In this document: piece after piece, positions 29,818 through 37,864 of the stretch | Numbering within the stretch: position 1 is the stretch's first letter | Layout: each line of letters starts with the position of its first letter | Assembly (NCBI GenBank): GCA_937899415.1 | Contig: CALBPI010000060.1 | Span: forward strand, 62,001-126,000 | DNA length: 64,000 nt | Source of the DNA: an uncultured Gammaproteobacteria bacterium | Lineage (GTDB): Bacteria; Pseudomonadota; Gammaproteobacteria; Steroidobacterales; Woeseiaceae | Direction: 5' to 3' | Made by a program: the position numbers and the translations under genes | Notes under the pieces: model-generated | Databases searched by the model: none | Seen by the model: only the letters and a program-made list of their open reading frames with translations | What the model was told of the DNA's origin: nothing

Positions 29818-30345
29818 GTGGCGCCCAGCGACGCAGACAAGGACGTCGACGAGGACTTTGACGAGGACGCATTGCCCGGGTCGGCGGACGCCCTCGACCC
29901 GGCGCTCACGCCGGCGCGCTGCCGCAAGCGCGCCATGGACGCACTCGCGCGTCGCGAGCAAACCCGCAAAGAGCTCGAGCGGCGGCTGCTTCGCGTGGGC
30001 TTTGCGCCGGAGACGGTCGCCGACACGCTGGATGCGCTAACCGACGAGGGCCTGCAAAGCGACACCCGCTTTGCCGAAGCCTTCATCTCAAGTCGCTATC
30101 GTCAGGGCAAGGGCCCCGTCCGCATCCGGGCCGAACTATCCCAACGCGGCTTTGACCGTTCGGCCATCGCCGCGGCCCTTGAGCAGTCGGGCTACGACTG
30201 GTTTGCACTGGCCGTCGAAGTGCGCGCCCAGCGCTTCGGTGAGGGGGCCCCTGAGGACTTCAAGGCCCGCGCCCGGCAGCTCCAGTTCCTCGCCTACCGG
30301 GGGTTCGATTCGGAGCAGGCGCAGGCGGCGGTGCCCGACGACTGA
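29818..30345 (+). CDS. recX: RecA regulatory protein RecX
   Basis: 175-residue inhibitor of RecA filaments, built of three-helix repeats ([53 protein letters not shown], quoted here only as the two repeat positions at about 34-58 and 80-108). The very acidic N-terminus (residues 4-20) is unusual. The start codon is GTG at 29818. Placement directly after recA is the family norm. Confidence 0.92.
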   Translation: MAPSDADKDVDEDFDEDALPGSADALDPALTPARCRKRAMDALARREQTRKELERRLLRVGFAPETVADTLDALTDEGLQSDTRFAEAFISSRYRQGKGPVRIRAELSQRGFDRSAIAAALEQSGYDWFALAVEVRAQRFGEGAPEDFKARARQLQFLAYRGFDSEQAQAAVPDD

Positions 30346-30377
30346 CGCGTTCCAGCGCTGCCACCGCGCGCCTGCGG

Positions 30378-30413
30378 GCTAACTTGTGAAATAATTTCGC
30401 GTCACCAGTTAGC
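30378..30413 (+). promoter_or_regulatory. Inverted repeat overlapping the alaS promoter
   Basis: GCTAACT and AGTTAGC (7 bp) plus inner GTGA/TCAC (4 bp), with one mismatch between and a 12-nt loop. The left arm and loop contain an extended -10-like TGaAATAAT at 30387-30395. It lies 40-75 bp upstream of the alaS ATG. E. coli AlaRS is known to repress its own gene by binding a palindrome at the start of transcription, so this is a candidate autoregulatory site. A recX terminator is less likely because no T-run follows. Confidence 0.55.
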
Positions 30414-30453
30414 AGGTAGGCGCCGCACCGGGTTGCGGCCACCGGAATCCGAC

Positions 30454-33066
30454 ATGAAGACACTGACTTCTCGCCAGCTTCGCGAGGCGTTTCTCGACTA
30501 TTTTGCGCGCGAGCAGCACGAGGTGGTGCCGAGCTCGCCGCTCGTCCCGGGTAACGATCCGACCCTGCTGTTTACGAACGCTGGCATGGTCCAGTTCAAG
30601 GACCTGTTCCTGGGCAAGGAGCGTCGGGACTACGTGCGCGCGGCCAGCTCGCAGCGCTGCGTGCGCGCGGGTGGCAAGCACAACGACCTCGAGAATGTCG
30701 GCTACACGGCGCGCCACCTGACCTTCTTCGAGATGCTGGGCAACTTCAGCTTCGGCGACTACTTCAAGCAGGACGCCATTCGCTTCGCCTGGAAGTTCGT
30801 GACGGAGGTCCTCGAGATCCCCGCAGAGAAGCTCTGGGTCACGGTCTATAAAGACGACGACGAGGCGGCCGACATCTGGATCAACGAGATCGGCGTCCCG
30901 GCCGATCGGCTCTCGCGCCTGGGTGAGAAGGACAATTTCTGGCAGATGGGCGACACAGGCCCCTGTGGCCCCTGCAGCGAGATCTTCTACGACCACGGCC
31001 CCGAAGTTGCCGGCGGCCCGCCGGGATCGCCCGACGAGGATGGTGACCGCTACGTCGAGATCTGGAACCTGGTCTTCATGCAGTTCGACCGCGATGCGGG
31101 CGGCACGCTGACACCGTTGCCCAAGCCCTCCGTCGATACGGGCATGGGGCTCGAGCGCGTCTCTGCCGTCATGCAGGGCGTGCACACCATCTACGACACG
31201 GACATGTTCGTGCGCCTCATCGAGGCCGTCGCGGCTGCTGTAGGCGTTCCTGTCTCAGACAACGCCTCGCTGCGGGTCATCGCCGACCACATTCGCGCCT
31301 GCGCCTTCCTGATCACCGATGGCGTGCTGCCCAGCAACGAAGGCCGCGGCTACGTGTTGCGTCGGATCATTCGCCGCGCCGTGCGCCACGGTTACATGCT
31401 GGGTCAGCGCGACCCGTTCTTTCACAAGCTCGTGGTCGCCCTCGTCGATGAGATGGGCGCTGCCTATCCCGAGCTGACGAAGGCCTCAGAACACGTCTCG
31501 CGCGTGCTCGAGCAGGAAGAGCTCCGCTTCGCACAGACCATCGAGCAAGGCATGAGCCTGCTGGAGGGCGCCATCGCCGATCTCGAGGGCAAAGAGCTGC
31601 CCGGCGAGCTCGTATTCCGGCTGTACGACACCTACGGCTTCCCGCGCGACCTCACGGCCGACATTGCGCGCGAGCGCGGTCTGACTGTGGATGGTCCTGG
31701 TTTCGATCGTGAGATGGCCGCACAGCGCGAACGCGCGCAGGCGGCCAGCAAGTTTGGCGCTGTATCGTCCGATGGCCTCGAGGTCGACGGCGAAACCGCC
31801 TTCTCGGGCTATGAGAAGGTTGCCGACGCAGGCCTGGCGGTTGAGGCTTTGTATGTCGATGGCGCGGCTGTGGACACGCTCGAGGCCGGCCAGTCAGGGA
31901 TTGTGGTCCTCGAGTCGACCCCGTTCTACGCCGAGAGCGGCGGCCAGGTGGGCGACACGGGCACCTTGCAGTCCGACACGGTGACGTTTGCTGTGGCTGA
32001 CACGCAGAAGAACGGCAAGGCCCACCTGCACATGGGCACACTCGATTCGGGCGCGCTCAAGGTGGGCGACGTCGTGCAGGCGCATGTCGACGCGGCGCGC
32101 CGCCAGGCCATTATTCTCAATCACTCTGCGACACACTTGATGCACGCCGCGCTCCGCGACGTGTTGGGTGAGCACGTGACGCAGAAGGGCTCGCTCGTCG
32201 ACCCCGATAAGCTGCGTTTCGACTTCTCGCACTACGAGCCTGTGTCGGCCGACGAGCTGCAGCGCATCGAGGACCTCGTTAACGACGAGATCCGCGCAAA
32301 CCACCCGGCCGAGACGCGAGAGATGCCCTACGACGACGCCGTCGAGGCTGGCGCGCTCGCGTTGTTTGGCGAAAAGTACGAGCAGGACGTGCGCGTACTG
32401 CGCCTTGGCGCCTTCTCCATGGAGCTCTGCGGCGGCACGCACGTCGCACGCACGGGCGACATAGGCTTGTTCAAGATCACCTCGGAATCGGGCGTTGCCG
32501 CCGGGGTCCGACGCATTGAAGCCGTGACGGGCGAGGGCGCGCTGGCCGAAGTCCGGCGCACCCAGCAGGCACTGTCCGAGGTTGCGGGGCTCGTGCGAGC
32601 CGCGCGCAATGAAGCGGTTCACAAAGTGGGCCAGGTTCTGGACCGCAACAAGGCGCTCGAGAAGGAGCTCGCGGCGCTGAAGACACGGCTGGCGCAAGGC
32701 GGCGGCAACGACCTCAGCGAACAGGTCCGCGATGTGGGTAATGTTCGCGTCTTGTCGGCGCGCCTTGATGGCATCGACGCAAAATCACTGCGCGACGCCA
32801 TTGACCGCTTCCGTGACAAGTTGGGCAGCCGCAGCGTTGTCGTGCTGGGCGCCGTCGAGGACGGCAAGGTGCGATTGGCGGCCGGCGTGTCCAAAGCGCT
32901 GACCGACCAGATGCCTGCCGGAGACCTCGTACGCCATGTCGCCGAAGCCGTCGGCGGCAAGGGTGGTGGCCGTGCGGATTTTGCGCAGGCGGGTGGCAGT
33001 CAGCCAGAGAATCTCGATTCGGCGCTGGAGGGCGTTTCGGACTGGGTCGCGGCGCGTGCAGGGTGA
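30454..33066 (+). CDS. alaS: Alanyl-tRNA synthetase
   Basis: Class II synthetase of 870 residues. It has the N-terminal [21 protein letters not shown], motif 1/2 elements ([17 protein letters not shown]) and motif 3 [11 protein letters not shown]. The editing domain contains the zinc motif [11 protein letters not shown] plus CGGTHV. The C-Ala domain ends in [15 protein letters not shown]. The ATG at 30454 matches homologues. It is placed between recX and csrA, as in E. coli. Confidence 0.97.
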   Translation: MKTLTSRQLREAFLDYFAREQHEVVPSSPLVPGNDPTLLFTNAGMVQFKDLFLGKERRDYVRAASSQRCVRAGGKHNDLENVGYTARHLTFFEMLGNFSFGDYFKQDAIRFAWKFVTEVLEIPAEKLWVTVYKDDDEAADIWINEIGVPADRLSRLGEKDNFWQMGDTGPCGPCSEIFYDHGPEVAGGPPGSPDEDGDRYVEIWNLVFMQFDRDAGGTLTPLPKPSVDTGMGLERVSAVMQGVHTIYDTDMFVRLIEAVAAAVGVPVSDNASLRVIADHIRACAFLITDGVLPSNEGRGYVLRRIIRRAVRHGYMLGQRDPFFHKLVVALVDEMGAAYPELTKASEHVSRVLEQEELRFAQTIEQGMSLLEGAIADLEGKELPGELVFRLYDTYGFPRDLTADIARERGLTVDGPGFDREMAAQRERAQAASKFGAVSSDGLEVDGETAFSGYEKVADAGLAVEALYVDGAAVDTLEAGQSGIVVLESTPFYAESGGQVGDTGTLQSDTVTFAVADTQKNGKAHLHMGTLDSGALKVGDVVQAHVDAARRQAIILNHSATHLMHAALRDVLGEHVTQKGSLVDPDKLRFDFSHYEPVSADELQRIEDLVNDEIRANHPAETREMPYDDAVEAGALALFGEKYEQDVRVLRLGAFSMELCGGTHVARTGDIGLFKITSESGVAAGVRRIEAVTGEGALAEVRRTQQALSEVAGLVRAARNEAVHKVGQVLDRNKALEKELAALKTRLAQGGGNDLSEQVRDVGNVRVLSARLDGIDAKSLRDAIDRFRDKLGSRSVVVLGAVEDGKVRLAAGVSKALTDQMPAGDLVRHVAEAVGGKGGGRADFAQAGGSQPENLDSALEGVSDWVAARAG

Positions 33067-33153
33067 TCGGACCATATACGGTTTCAAATGATCCAAATAC
33101 CCCCATGGGGAATTATTTCCCATGGAATACAAGCAATTAGCCATTCTGTCACA

Positions 33154-33182
33154 TTGCGTACCCGGATCAGATACGTTGTAAT
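33154..33182 (+). promoter_or_regulatory. Candidate csrA promoter
   Basis: TTGCGT and TGTAAT separated by 17 bases, a fair sigma-70 match (3/6 and 5/6). A long leader of about 200 nt to csrA would result, as is known for csrA in E. coli, which has several promoters. Confidence 0.4.
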
Positions 33183-33219
33183 TGTTGCACCTCGGCGTCA
33201 GCCAGGGCGTGTGCAACAA
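33182..33219. repeat. 9-bp inverted repeat at the putative csrA transcription start
   Basis: TTGTTGCAC and GTGCAACAA are perfect complements separated by 20 bases. They overlap the end of the -10 element at 33177-33182, so this may be an operator or a 5' leader hairpin. Confidence 0.55.
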
Positions 33220-33392
33220 GCCTGCGGAATGTAGCAGAACAACGGTGCGCAAGACGCATCAATAAAGTCTAAATCACGCAGCCTGTGGCGCTCCTAAAGC
33301 GGGATCGGAGGCCTGAGTCTAGGAGAGAGCCACGTATATCTGTCGGACCCGATTGAACGGTTTCGGCAGGGGGTTATGGAGCAAAGTTCAAA

Positions 33393-33584
33393 ATGTTGAT
33401 TCTGACCCGACGGGTGGGAGAGACCGTCGTGATCGGGGAGGACATTTCAGTCACCGTGCTGGGCGTTAAGGGCAATCAGATCCGTCTGGGCATCAATGCC
33501 CCGAAGGACGTCGCAGTACACCGCCAAGAGATCTTCGACCGTATTCAAAACGAGTCGAGTGACGGCGGTAGTACCGAGGACTGA
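33393..33584 (+). CDS. csrA: Carbon storage regulator CsrA
   Basis: 63-residue RNA-binding dimer that represses or activates translation by binding GGA motifs. The sequence [20 protein letters not shown] with Arg44-region [14 protein letters not shown]-like residues (here [10 protein letters not shown]) is diagnostic. The leader carries five GGA triplets, one of them in the Shine-Dalgarno position at 33378-33380, suggesting autorepression. It is followed by a strong terminator. Confidence 0.97.
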   Translation: MLILTRRVGETVVIGEDISVTVLGVKGNQIRLGINAPKDVAVHRQEIFDRIQNESSDGGSTED

Positions 33585-33594
33585 CCACCCTAAG

Positions 33595-33630
33595 GCCCCG
33601 CGGCATTGCGTCGCGGGGCATCTCTTTTTT
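33595..33630 (+). terminator. Rho-independent terminator of csrA
   Basis: 8-bp stem GCCCCGCG-N9-CGCGGGGC (33595-33619) followed by ATCTCTTTTTT. Confidence 0.93.
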
Positions 33631-33646
33631 GCGACCTCTCGAATCC

Positions 33647-33676
33647 TTTACGCCCAAGCAAGTTCTGACTTACACT
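33647..33676 (+). promoter_or_regulatory. Promoter of tRNA-Ser
   Basis: TTTACG-N18-TACACT, followed by a GC-rich discriminator (CGCGGCCC), as in stringently controlled stable-RNA promoters. It lies about 45 bp upstream of the tRNA. Confidence 0.5.
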
Positions 33677-33720
33677 TCGCGGCCCGAAGCCGCATGCGGC
33701 CTCGACCCTGAAAGTCTCGC

Positions 33721-33811
33721 GGAGAGATGGCTGAGTGGTCGAAAGCGCTCCCCTGCTAAGGGAGTATGGGTTAATAGCCCATCGAGGGTTCGAATCCCTC
33801 TCTCTCCGCCA
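33721..33811 (+). tRNA. tRNA-Ser (GCT)
   Basis: 91-nt class II tRNA with acceptor stem GGAGAGA/TCTCTCC, discriminator G and encoded CCA. The anticodon stem is CTCCC/GGGAG with loop CTGCTAA, so the anticodon GCT is at 33755-33757 and reads AGC/AGU. It has a long variable arm and the T-loop TTCGAAT. Position after csrA matches E. coli. Confidence 0.96.
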
Positions 33812-33831
33812 GTTTTCACCTTGAGAACAGC

Positions 33832-33860
33832 TGGTATTCACCACCAGCGGTTCGTATAAT
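33832..33860 (+). promoter_or_regulatory. Promoter of tRNA-Arg
   Basis: Perfect -10 TATAAT at 33855-33860 with a weak -35 (TGGTAT, 17-nt spacing). A GC-rich discriminator (TGCGCGCCCC) follows immediately, which is typical of tRNA promoters. Confidence 0.6.
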
Positions 33861-33864
33861 TGCG

Positions 33865-33886
33865 CGCCCCACGATACCGTGGGGCG
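33865..33886. repeat. 9-bp hairpin in the 5' leader of tRNA-Arg
   Basis: CGCCCCACG-ATAC-CGTGGGGCG, a perfect stem between the -10 element and the tRNA 5' end. It would form in the precursor 5' leader. Its role is unknown. Confidence 0.6.
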
Positions 33887-33901
33887 ACAAGACAGAAAAA
33901 A

Positions 33902-33978
33902 GCGCCCGTAGCTCAGTTGGATAGAGTACCTGGCTACGAACCAGGCGGTCGGAGGTTCGAATCCTTCCGGGCGCGCCA
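33902..33978 (+). tRNA. tRNA-Arg (ACG)
   Basis: 77-nt tRNA with acceptor GCGCCCG/CGGGCGC, discriminator G and encoded CCA. The anticodon stem is CCTGG/CCAGG with loop CTACGAA, so the anticodon ACG (inosine-modified to read CGU/CGC/CGA) is at 33936-33938. The T arm GGAGGTTCGAATCCTTC has one G-T-like pair. Confidence 0.97.
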
Positions 33979-33980
33979 TA

Positions 33981-34020
33981 AACGAGAAAGGGCCCCCATT
34001 TTGGGGGCCCTTTCTCGTTT
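33981..34020 (+). terminator. Strong terminator after tRNA-Arg
   Basis: A 17-bp perfect stem (33981-33997 with 34003-34019, ending GGGCCCCC/GGGGGCCC), a 5-nt loop and a T-rich right arm ending CGTTT. Confidence 0.93.
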
Positions 34021-34139
34021 CTGACGCACCCGGAAGTTGATTCTCACCTAGTCGGCGTTTCCGAATCTGTCGATGGCGTCCAGCGAGCAGCACTTCCTCG
34101 TCGTCGCGTCGGTTGACCTTGGCAGGCTGCTCGGTTCGA

Positions 34140-34158
34140 CCAATCGCAAAGCGATTGG
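34140..34158. repeat. Inverted repeat downstream of the LytTR gene
   Basis: CCAATCGC-AAA-GCGATTGG, a perfect 8-bp stem, in the spacer between the tRNA-Arg terminator and the LytTR gene. No T-run is present. Confidence 0.5.
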
Positions 34159-34194
34159 CGATGAGCGGCGAAGCCGCGAAGCCCGAAGGGTCAG

Positions 34195-34212
34195 AACAGC
34201 CACTAGGCTGTT
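34195..34212 (-). terminator. Possible terminator of the TonB receptor-LytTR operon
   Basis: AACAGCC-N4-GGCTGTT, a 7-bp stem starting 5 bp after the LytTR stop. Only a short UUCU follows, so termination is uncertain. Confidence 0.4.
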
Positions 34213-34217
34213 GTGAT

Positions 34218-35195
34218 CTAGCCAGCCACGTTTCGCTTGATATCCGATACAGGCGCAATCTTGGCTGAGTGCCCCAACAAACCCGCTACGGTCGACTTCT
34301 TGCGGCGGCTGATGGGAATCTTCAGATCGTTGGTCAACAGGCAGTACCACTGCTTCCCATCTTTGACGATCTTCACAATCGCATGCCGCGCCACCCAATG
34401 CGCACGGTGCACCAGTATCCCGTCCTCGCCCAGGGCATCCGCTGCGCGCTGCAGCGACCCCAGTTTCATGCAATGGCCTAATTCGGTGTGAATATGCAGG
34501 TAATGCAGGTCGGATGAAATAGCGATGAGGTTGGTGCCGAGGGACTTGGGAATGTCACTGAGGAATGCTTCGCGCGCCGCTAATGCGAACTGGCCCGCCT
34601 CGTCTGTTCCGACGGCCGTATTGTCACCGCCGCTTCCATCGTCGTCGGGACCCTGCGGGTTTGCATAGGTGGGTTTCGTGTTGAGCAGCGGCAGGTTGAT
34701 CGCCATCCATACCAGCAGCACCTGCGGTCCGACTTCAAGAAACTCGGCGGCGATGCCCTGCCAGACACCCTGCTTTTCAAACTCATCCAGCCAGTCGCGA
34801 TCGTCGGCCATCGCCCACGATTCAGGCTGGATCAGCTCAATGACATAACCGAATGGCGCCATCAGCGCCGCGCCCGCAATCCCCGCCAGCACCAAAGCCA
34901 GCGCGGGCGGCAAGTGACGCATACCGACGGGGAGTAAGCACCAGCTACCGGCGTAGAGTGCTGCGAGTGCCAGGCCGACGTGCGTTATCCAGAACAACAC
35001 ACGATCGAAAAACCCCAGGCCCTGGCTCGCTTCCGGCTCCATGAACACGAATATCGCGACCAGAGTTGCCCCGACGACAAATATTGACCGGCCTAACGGC
35101 CACAGACCGAAAATCGTGCCGTTGCTGACGTCAACGTGGCGATTCAAAGTCGGATTCCTCTTGCCAGGGTCTCGATACTCACCAAGCGTACTCAA
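34218..35195 (-). CDS. Membrane-anchored LytTR-family transcription regulator
   Basis: 325-residue protein. Four hydrophobic segments (about 33-52, 61-85, 95-118 and 152-168) precede a Gly/Asp-rich linker and a C-terminal LytTR DNA-binding domain (about 212-320: SDLHYLHIHTELG, DGILVHRAHWVARHAI, LLTNDLKIPISRRKK). There is no receiver domain, so the membrane part probably senses the signal directly, as in other membrane LytTR proteins. The start at 35195 overlaps the 3' end of the TonB receptor gene by 17 bases, implying one operon and coupled translation. The target is unknown; the adjacent receptor is the simplest candidate. Confidence 0.82.
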   Translation of the reverse strand: MSTLGEYRDPGKRNPTLNRHVDVSNGTIFGLWPLGRSIFVVGATLVAIFVFMEPEASQGLGFFDRVLFWITHVGLALAALYAGSWCLLPVGMRHLPPALALVLAGIAGAALMAPFGYVIELIQPESWAMADDRDWLDEFEKQGVWQGIAAEFLEVGPQVLLVWMAINLPLLNTKPTYANPQGPDDDGSGGDNTAVGTDEAGQFALAAREAFLSDIPKSLGTNLIAISSDLHYLHIHTELGHCMKLGSLQRAADALGEDGILVHRAHWVARHAIVKIVKDGKQWYCLLTNDLKIPISRRKKSTVAGLLGHSAKIAPVSDIKRNVAG

Positions 35196-37578
35196 AAATA
35201 AGGCCGATTAGGGGCAGGGTATCGCCATCGTCGCTGACCTCGTCGCCCCTGAAGATATTCAGCTCCGGCGGCTCGCCGGAAGGCCCACCATAGACGTTCA
35301 GGATGTCCAGGAATAACACGAGATCGATGGGGCCGACGGGGCGCCGGTAGTCAACGCGAACGTCAAGCGAGTGGAAGGCATCGCTCCGGTCGACGTTGGT
35401 CTCAGTGATCTCCCGCGAAAACCTGACGGGCAGGTTCGGTGCCAAGACGTCCTCATACGTCGTGTAGCGATCGGCGGGTTGCCCGGTACCGTAGCGCCAA
35501 CGCCCGGAAACCTGCCAGCGCTTGTTGATCTCCCAGCGACCACCAATTGACAGGAAGTGCTCCCGGTTGAAGTCCCAGTCGTACTCGCCACGGCCATCGT
35601 CGTCATCAACCCTGAAGCGGTTCCAGGAATAGGCCATGTCGGCCGACCAACCTCGAGCGAAACGACGAGTCAGAACAACATCGACCCCGGTGTTGTTGCC
35701 TGTCCCCGCATTAGAGATTCGGGCATTGGTTCTGCTGTCGGGTACAAGCAAGTTGTCGAGCTGCTGATAGTACCCCTCGACCATCAGGCGGAGATCTTCG
35801 CTCCATTCGTAATTCAATCCGAGCCCGAAGTGCGTGAGTTCCTCACTTTCGAGGTTGAAGTTCTCCGGGTCCGCTGCTCGAGCCAGCGTACTTGGGGCTT
35901 CGTAGAAGATGCCTGTGGACGCCGACAGACGAAGGCGTGGAGACAGCCTGAAATTAAAGGCGATTCGCGGTGAGATCAGGTTCTCGTCACTGAAGCCGTT
36001 GCGATCGTAGCGAAGGCCCGTTCGAAAGGTGGCCGCGCCAAAGTCGAAAATTTGCTCACCGTAAACGGCGTAGTTGGTCTCACTGGCACTGTAAACGGAA
36101 TTGATGTCCGCAGGCTCGAGAACGATGTAGTTGGCACCCGGCGGTCGCGGATCGTCGGATTCGAAAACGTATCGGATCCAGTCTTCGCGGAGCTCGGTTG
36201 AGTAGTCAATGTCGTTTCTCGTCAACCTCAGGCCGGCAGTAAAGCGACCCAGGCTGTTGCCTATCGAGAGGTCGCTCCGCCAACCGATCTCCGATTCCTT
36301 TTCCCGTATGGTCAGCAGATTCTCGCGCACCGGGATCTGATCGGCGGGCGAACCCGGCGGTGCGAGATCCGGGAGGGACTCACCTTCGGACGACACCTTG
36401 TCAAACTCGCGAACATACAGACGATTCGTCCATTGCCCATCGTCGCCAAACAAACGGCGCCAGGTTCCACCGACCAGCGCGAGATCCTGTTCAACGTCGA
36501 TAAGGCTCACGTCTTCAATGCCTTCTTCCTCCTCCTCGCCGGCCAACACATTCTCGATATCGCGGTCGAAGGTCTCGGGCGCGTAAATCGCGAGGAACTC
36601 GAACTCATCACTATCGGCAATTTGCGTGTGGGTCTTGAGAATGACATCCGTCATGACGGGCGCGCCAATATCCTCCTCGCCGATGGTCTCGAACAAGCGC
36701 CCAAAATCGAATTCACGCGCCTGAAAGAACATCGTGGTGTTGTCATGGAAGCCACTGGGTCCCTCGTAAAGAAACTCGAGCCCGGCAAGATCAACCCGCA
36801 TGCTGGCGATCGGGCTGGGTGCGCCATCGATGAGCTCGAGCTGCAGCAGTGACGCTTTCTGGCCGCCGAACGCAGCGCTCCAGCCGCCGGGAGAGAATTC
36901 CGCACCGGCTACGGCGTTCGGTGCGAAGAGTGAGTAACGGCCGCCGTTGACGATATCTTCCTCTTCGCCCAACGACTGCTGGAAATGGACGATCTGCTGG
37001 AACGGGAAGCCGTCAACAAAGATCAGGTTGTTCTTGGGGCCATGACCACGCACCGAGAAACTCGCGAATGCGCCTCTCGATGCCAGCCCGGGAAGACCGC
37101 TCAGCGCGCGCATGACGTCGCTGCCGCTTCCGGCCGCATTGCGCAGTTCCTCACGATTGCGAAAGCTGTTTGAAACCGGACCCAACGGGTCTGCTTCCCG
37201 TGCTCGGGCCACAACGACGATCTCGTCGACCGCGTCAGTTACCGGCTGCAGCTCAAAGCGAATGCGGCCCGTGCGTCCTTCCAGCACCTGTACCGTCGGT
37301 TCCACAGCGGTGACGTACCCCGCCGATTTCGCGCGGATCGTAACGAAACCAACCGGCAAACCGCTGATGACGGCATCACCATTCACGGTCGTTGCTGACC
37401 GGTTCGTGCCATCACGCGCTTCTGCCGAAATGGTCACGCTGTCAATGGGCCGCTGTGAGACTGAATCGATCACCTCGACCGATATCGACCCGGTGTCTGC
37501 GACTGCGGGAGCCGCCAGGAGCAGAAGCAGGATTGTCACTGGCAGTTGAGAAACGGTACGCCTTGCGAAGCGGGGCAT
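35179..37578 (-). CDS. TonB-dependent outer-membrane receptor with N-terminal carboxypeptidase-regulatory-like domain
   Basis: 799-residue receptor. A signal peptide ends at PAVADTG. A CarboxypepD_reg/Cna-B-like beta-sandwich (about 30-110, SISVEVIDSVSQRPIDSVTI) precedes the plug (about 125-230, with ALSGLPGLASRG and SVRGHGPKNNLIFVDGFP). A 22-strand barrel follows, ending in LIFEYAW with a terminal aromatic. The TonB box near DEIVVVAR is plausible. The extra N-terminal domain is common in Bacteroidota-style SusC receptors and some gammaproteobacterial ones. The ligand is unknown. The ATG at 37578 follows AGAGGT. It is followed by the overlapping LytTR gene. Confidence 0.9.
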   Translation of the reverse strand: MPRFARRTVSQLPVTILLLLLAAPAVADTGSISVEVIDSVSQRPIDSVTISAEARDGTNRSATTVNGDAVISGLPVGFVTIRAKSAGYVTAVEPTVQVLEGRTGRIRFELQPVTDAVDEIVVVARAREADPLGPVSNSFRNREELRNAAGSGSDVMRALSGLPGLASRGAFASFSVRGHGPKNNLIFVDGFPFQQIVHFQQSLGEEEDIVNGGRYSLFAPNAVAGAEFSPGGWSAAFGGQKASLLQLELIDGAPSPIASMRVDLAGLEFLYEGPSGFHDNTTMFFQAREFDFGRLFETIGEEDIGAPVMTDVILKTHTQIADSDEFEFLAIYAPETFDRDIENVLAGEEEEEGIEDVSLIDVEQDLALVGGTWRRLFGDDGQWTNRLYVREFDKVSSEGESLPDLAPPGSPADQIPVRENLLTIREKESEIGWRSDLSIGNSLGRFTAGLRLTRNDIDYSTELREDWIRYVFESDDPRPPGANYIVLEPADINSVYSASETNYAVYGEQIFDFGAATFRTGLRYDRNGFSDENLISPRIAFNFRLSPRLRLSASTGIFYEAPSTLARAADPENFNLESEELTHFGLGLNYEWSEDLRLMVEGYYQQLDNLLVPDSRTNARISNAGTGNNTGVDVVLTRRFARGWSADMAYSWNRFRVDDDDGRGEYDWDFNREHFLSIGGRWEINKRWQVSGRWRYGTGQPADRYTTYEDVLAPNLPVRFSREITETNVDRSDAFHSLDVRVDYRRPVGPIDLVLFLDILNVYGGPSGEPPELNIFRGDEVSDDGDTLPLIGLIFEYAW

Positions 37579-37864
37579 CTTGAGACCTCTTCGTGCTGAT
37601 GTTCCAGCCCAAAGGTACCTATGTGGTTCTGCGTGTGCTCCAGGTCATTCAATGAGCGGTGCGATTTCTTCACGAACGGCACCCGGTCGCCACCAATGGC
37701 ACCAACGGGCCCCGCATTGCTGCGTTGCAGCACGGCGGGACCCGTGGTCGATGTCAGGCTGAATGGTAGGGGACTACCTATCGCCCGCGGATTGGCTCAG
37801 CAGTGCGTTTGCCACTCCGGTCGCTACAAATCCGCCCGGATCACTGCCCGTGGAACCAGCCCCC
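37579..37864. other. Spacer upstream of the TonB receptor gene
   Basis: 286 bp without a gene, between the PDZ lipoprotein gene 3' end and the TonB receptor start. Only a short GGTAG-N4-CTACC inverted repeat was noticed. No Fur-like box or convincing promoter was seen by eye. Confidence 0.4.

Larger units (their letters stand above)
33067..33392 (+). other. Intergenic region alaS-csrA with promoter, inverted repeats and GGA-rich leader
   Basis: There is no gene in this 326-bp stretch. It holds CCATGGG-N9-CCCATGG (33103-33125) and a -35/-10 pair TTGCGT-N17-TGTAAT (33154-33182). A 9-bp inverted repeat TTGTTGCAC-N20-GTGCAACAA (33182-33219) starts at the -10 element. The final ~90 bases before csrA contain GGA at 33302, 33307, 33322, 33345 and 33378, the core of CsrA binding sites. 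The composition is more AT-rich than the flanking genes. Confidence 0.55.

Noticed and set aside
33902-34020. tRNA-Arg as an integrated-element attachment site
   Set aside because: No integrase and no repeated tRNA 3' end were found in the window.
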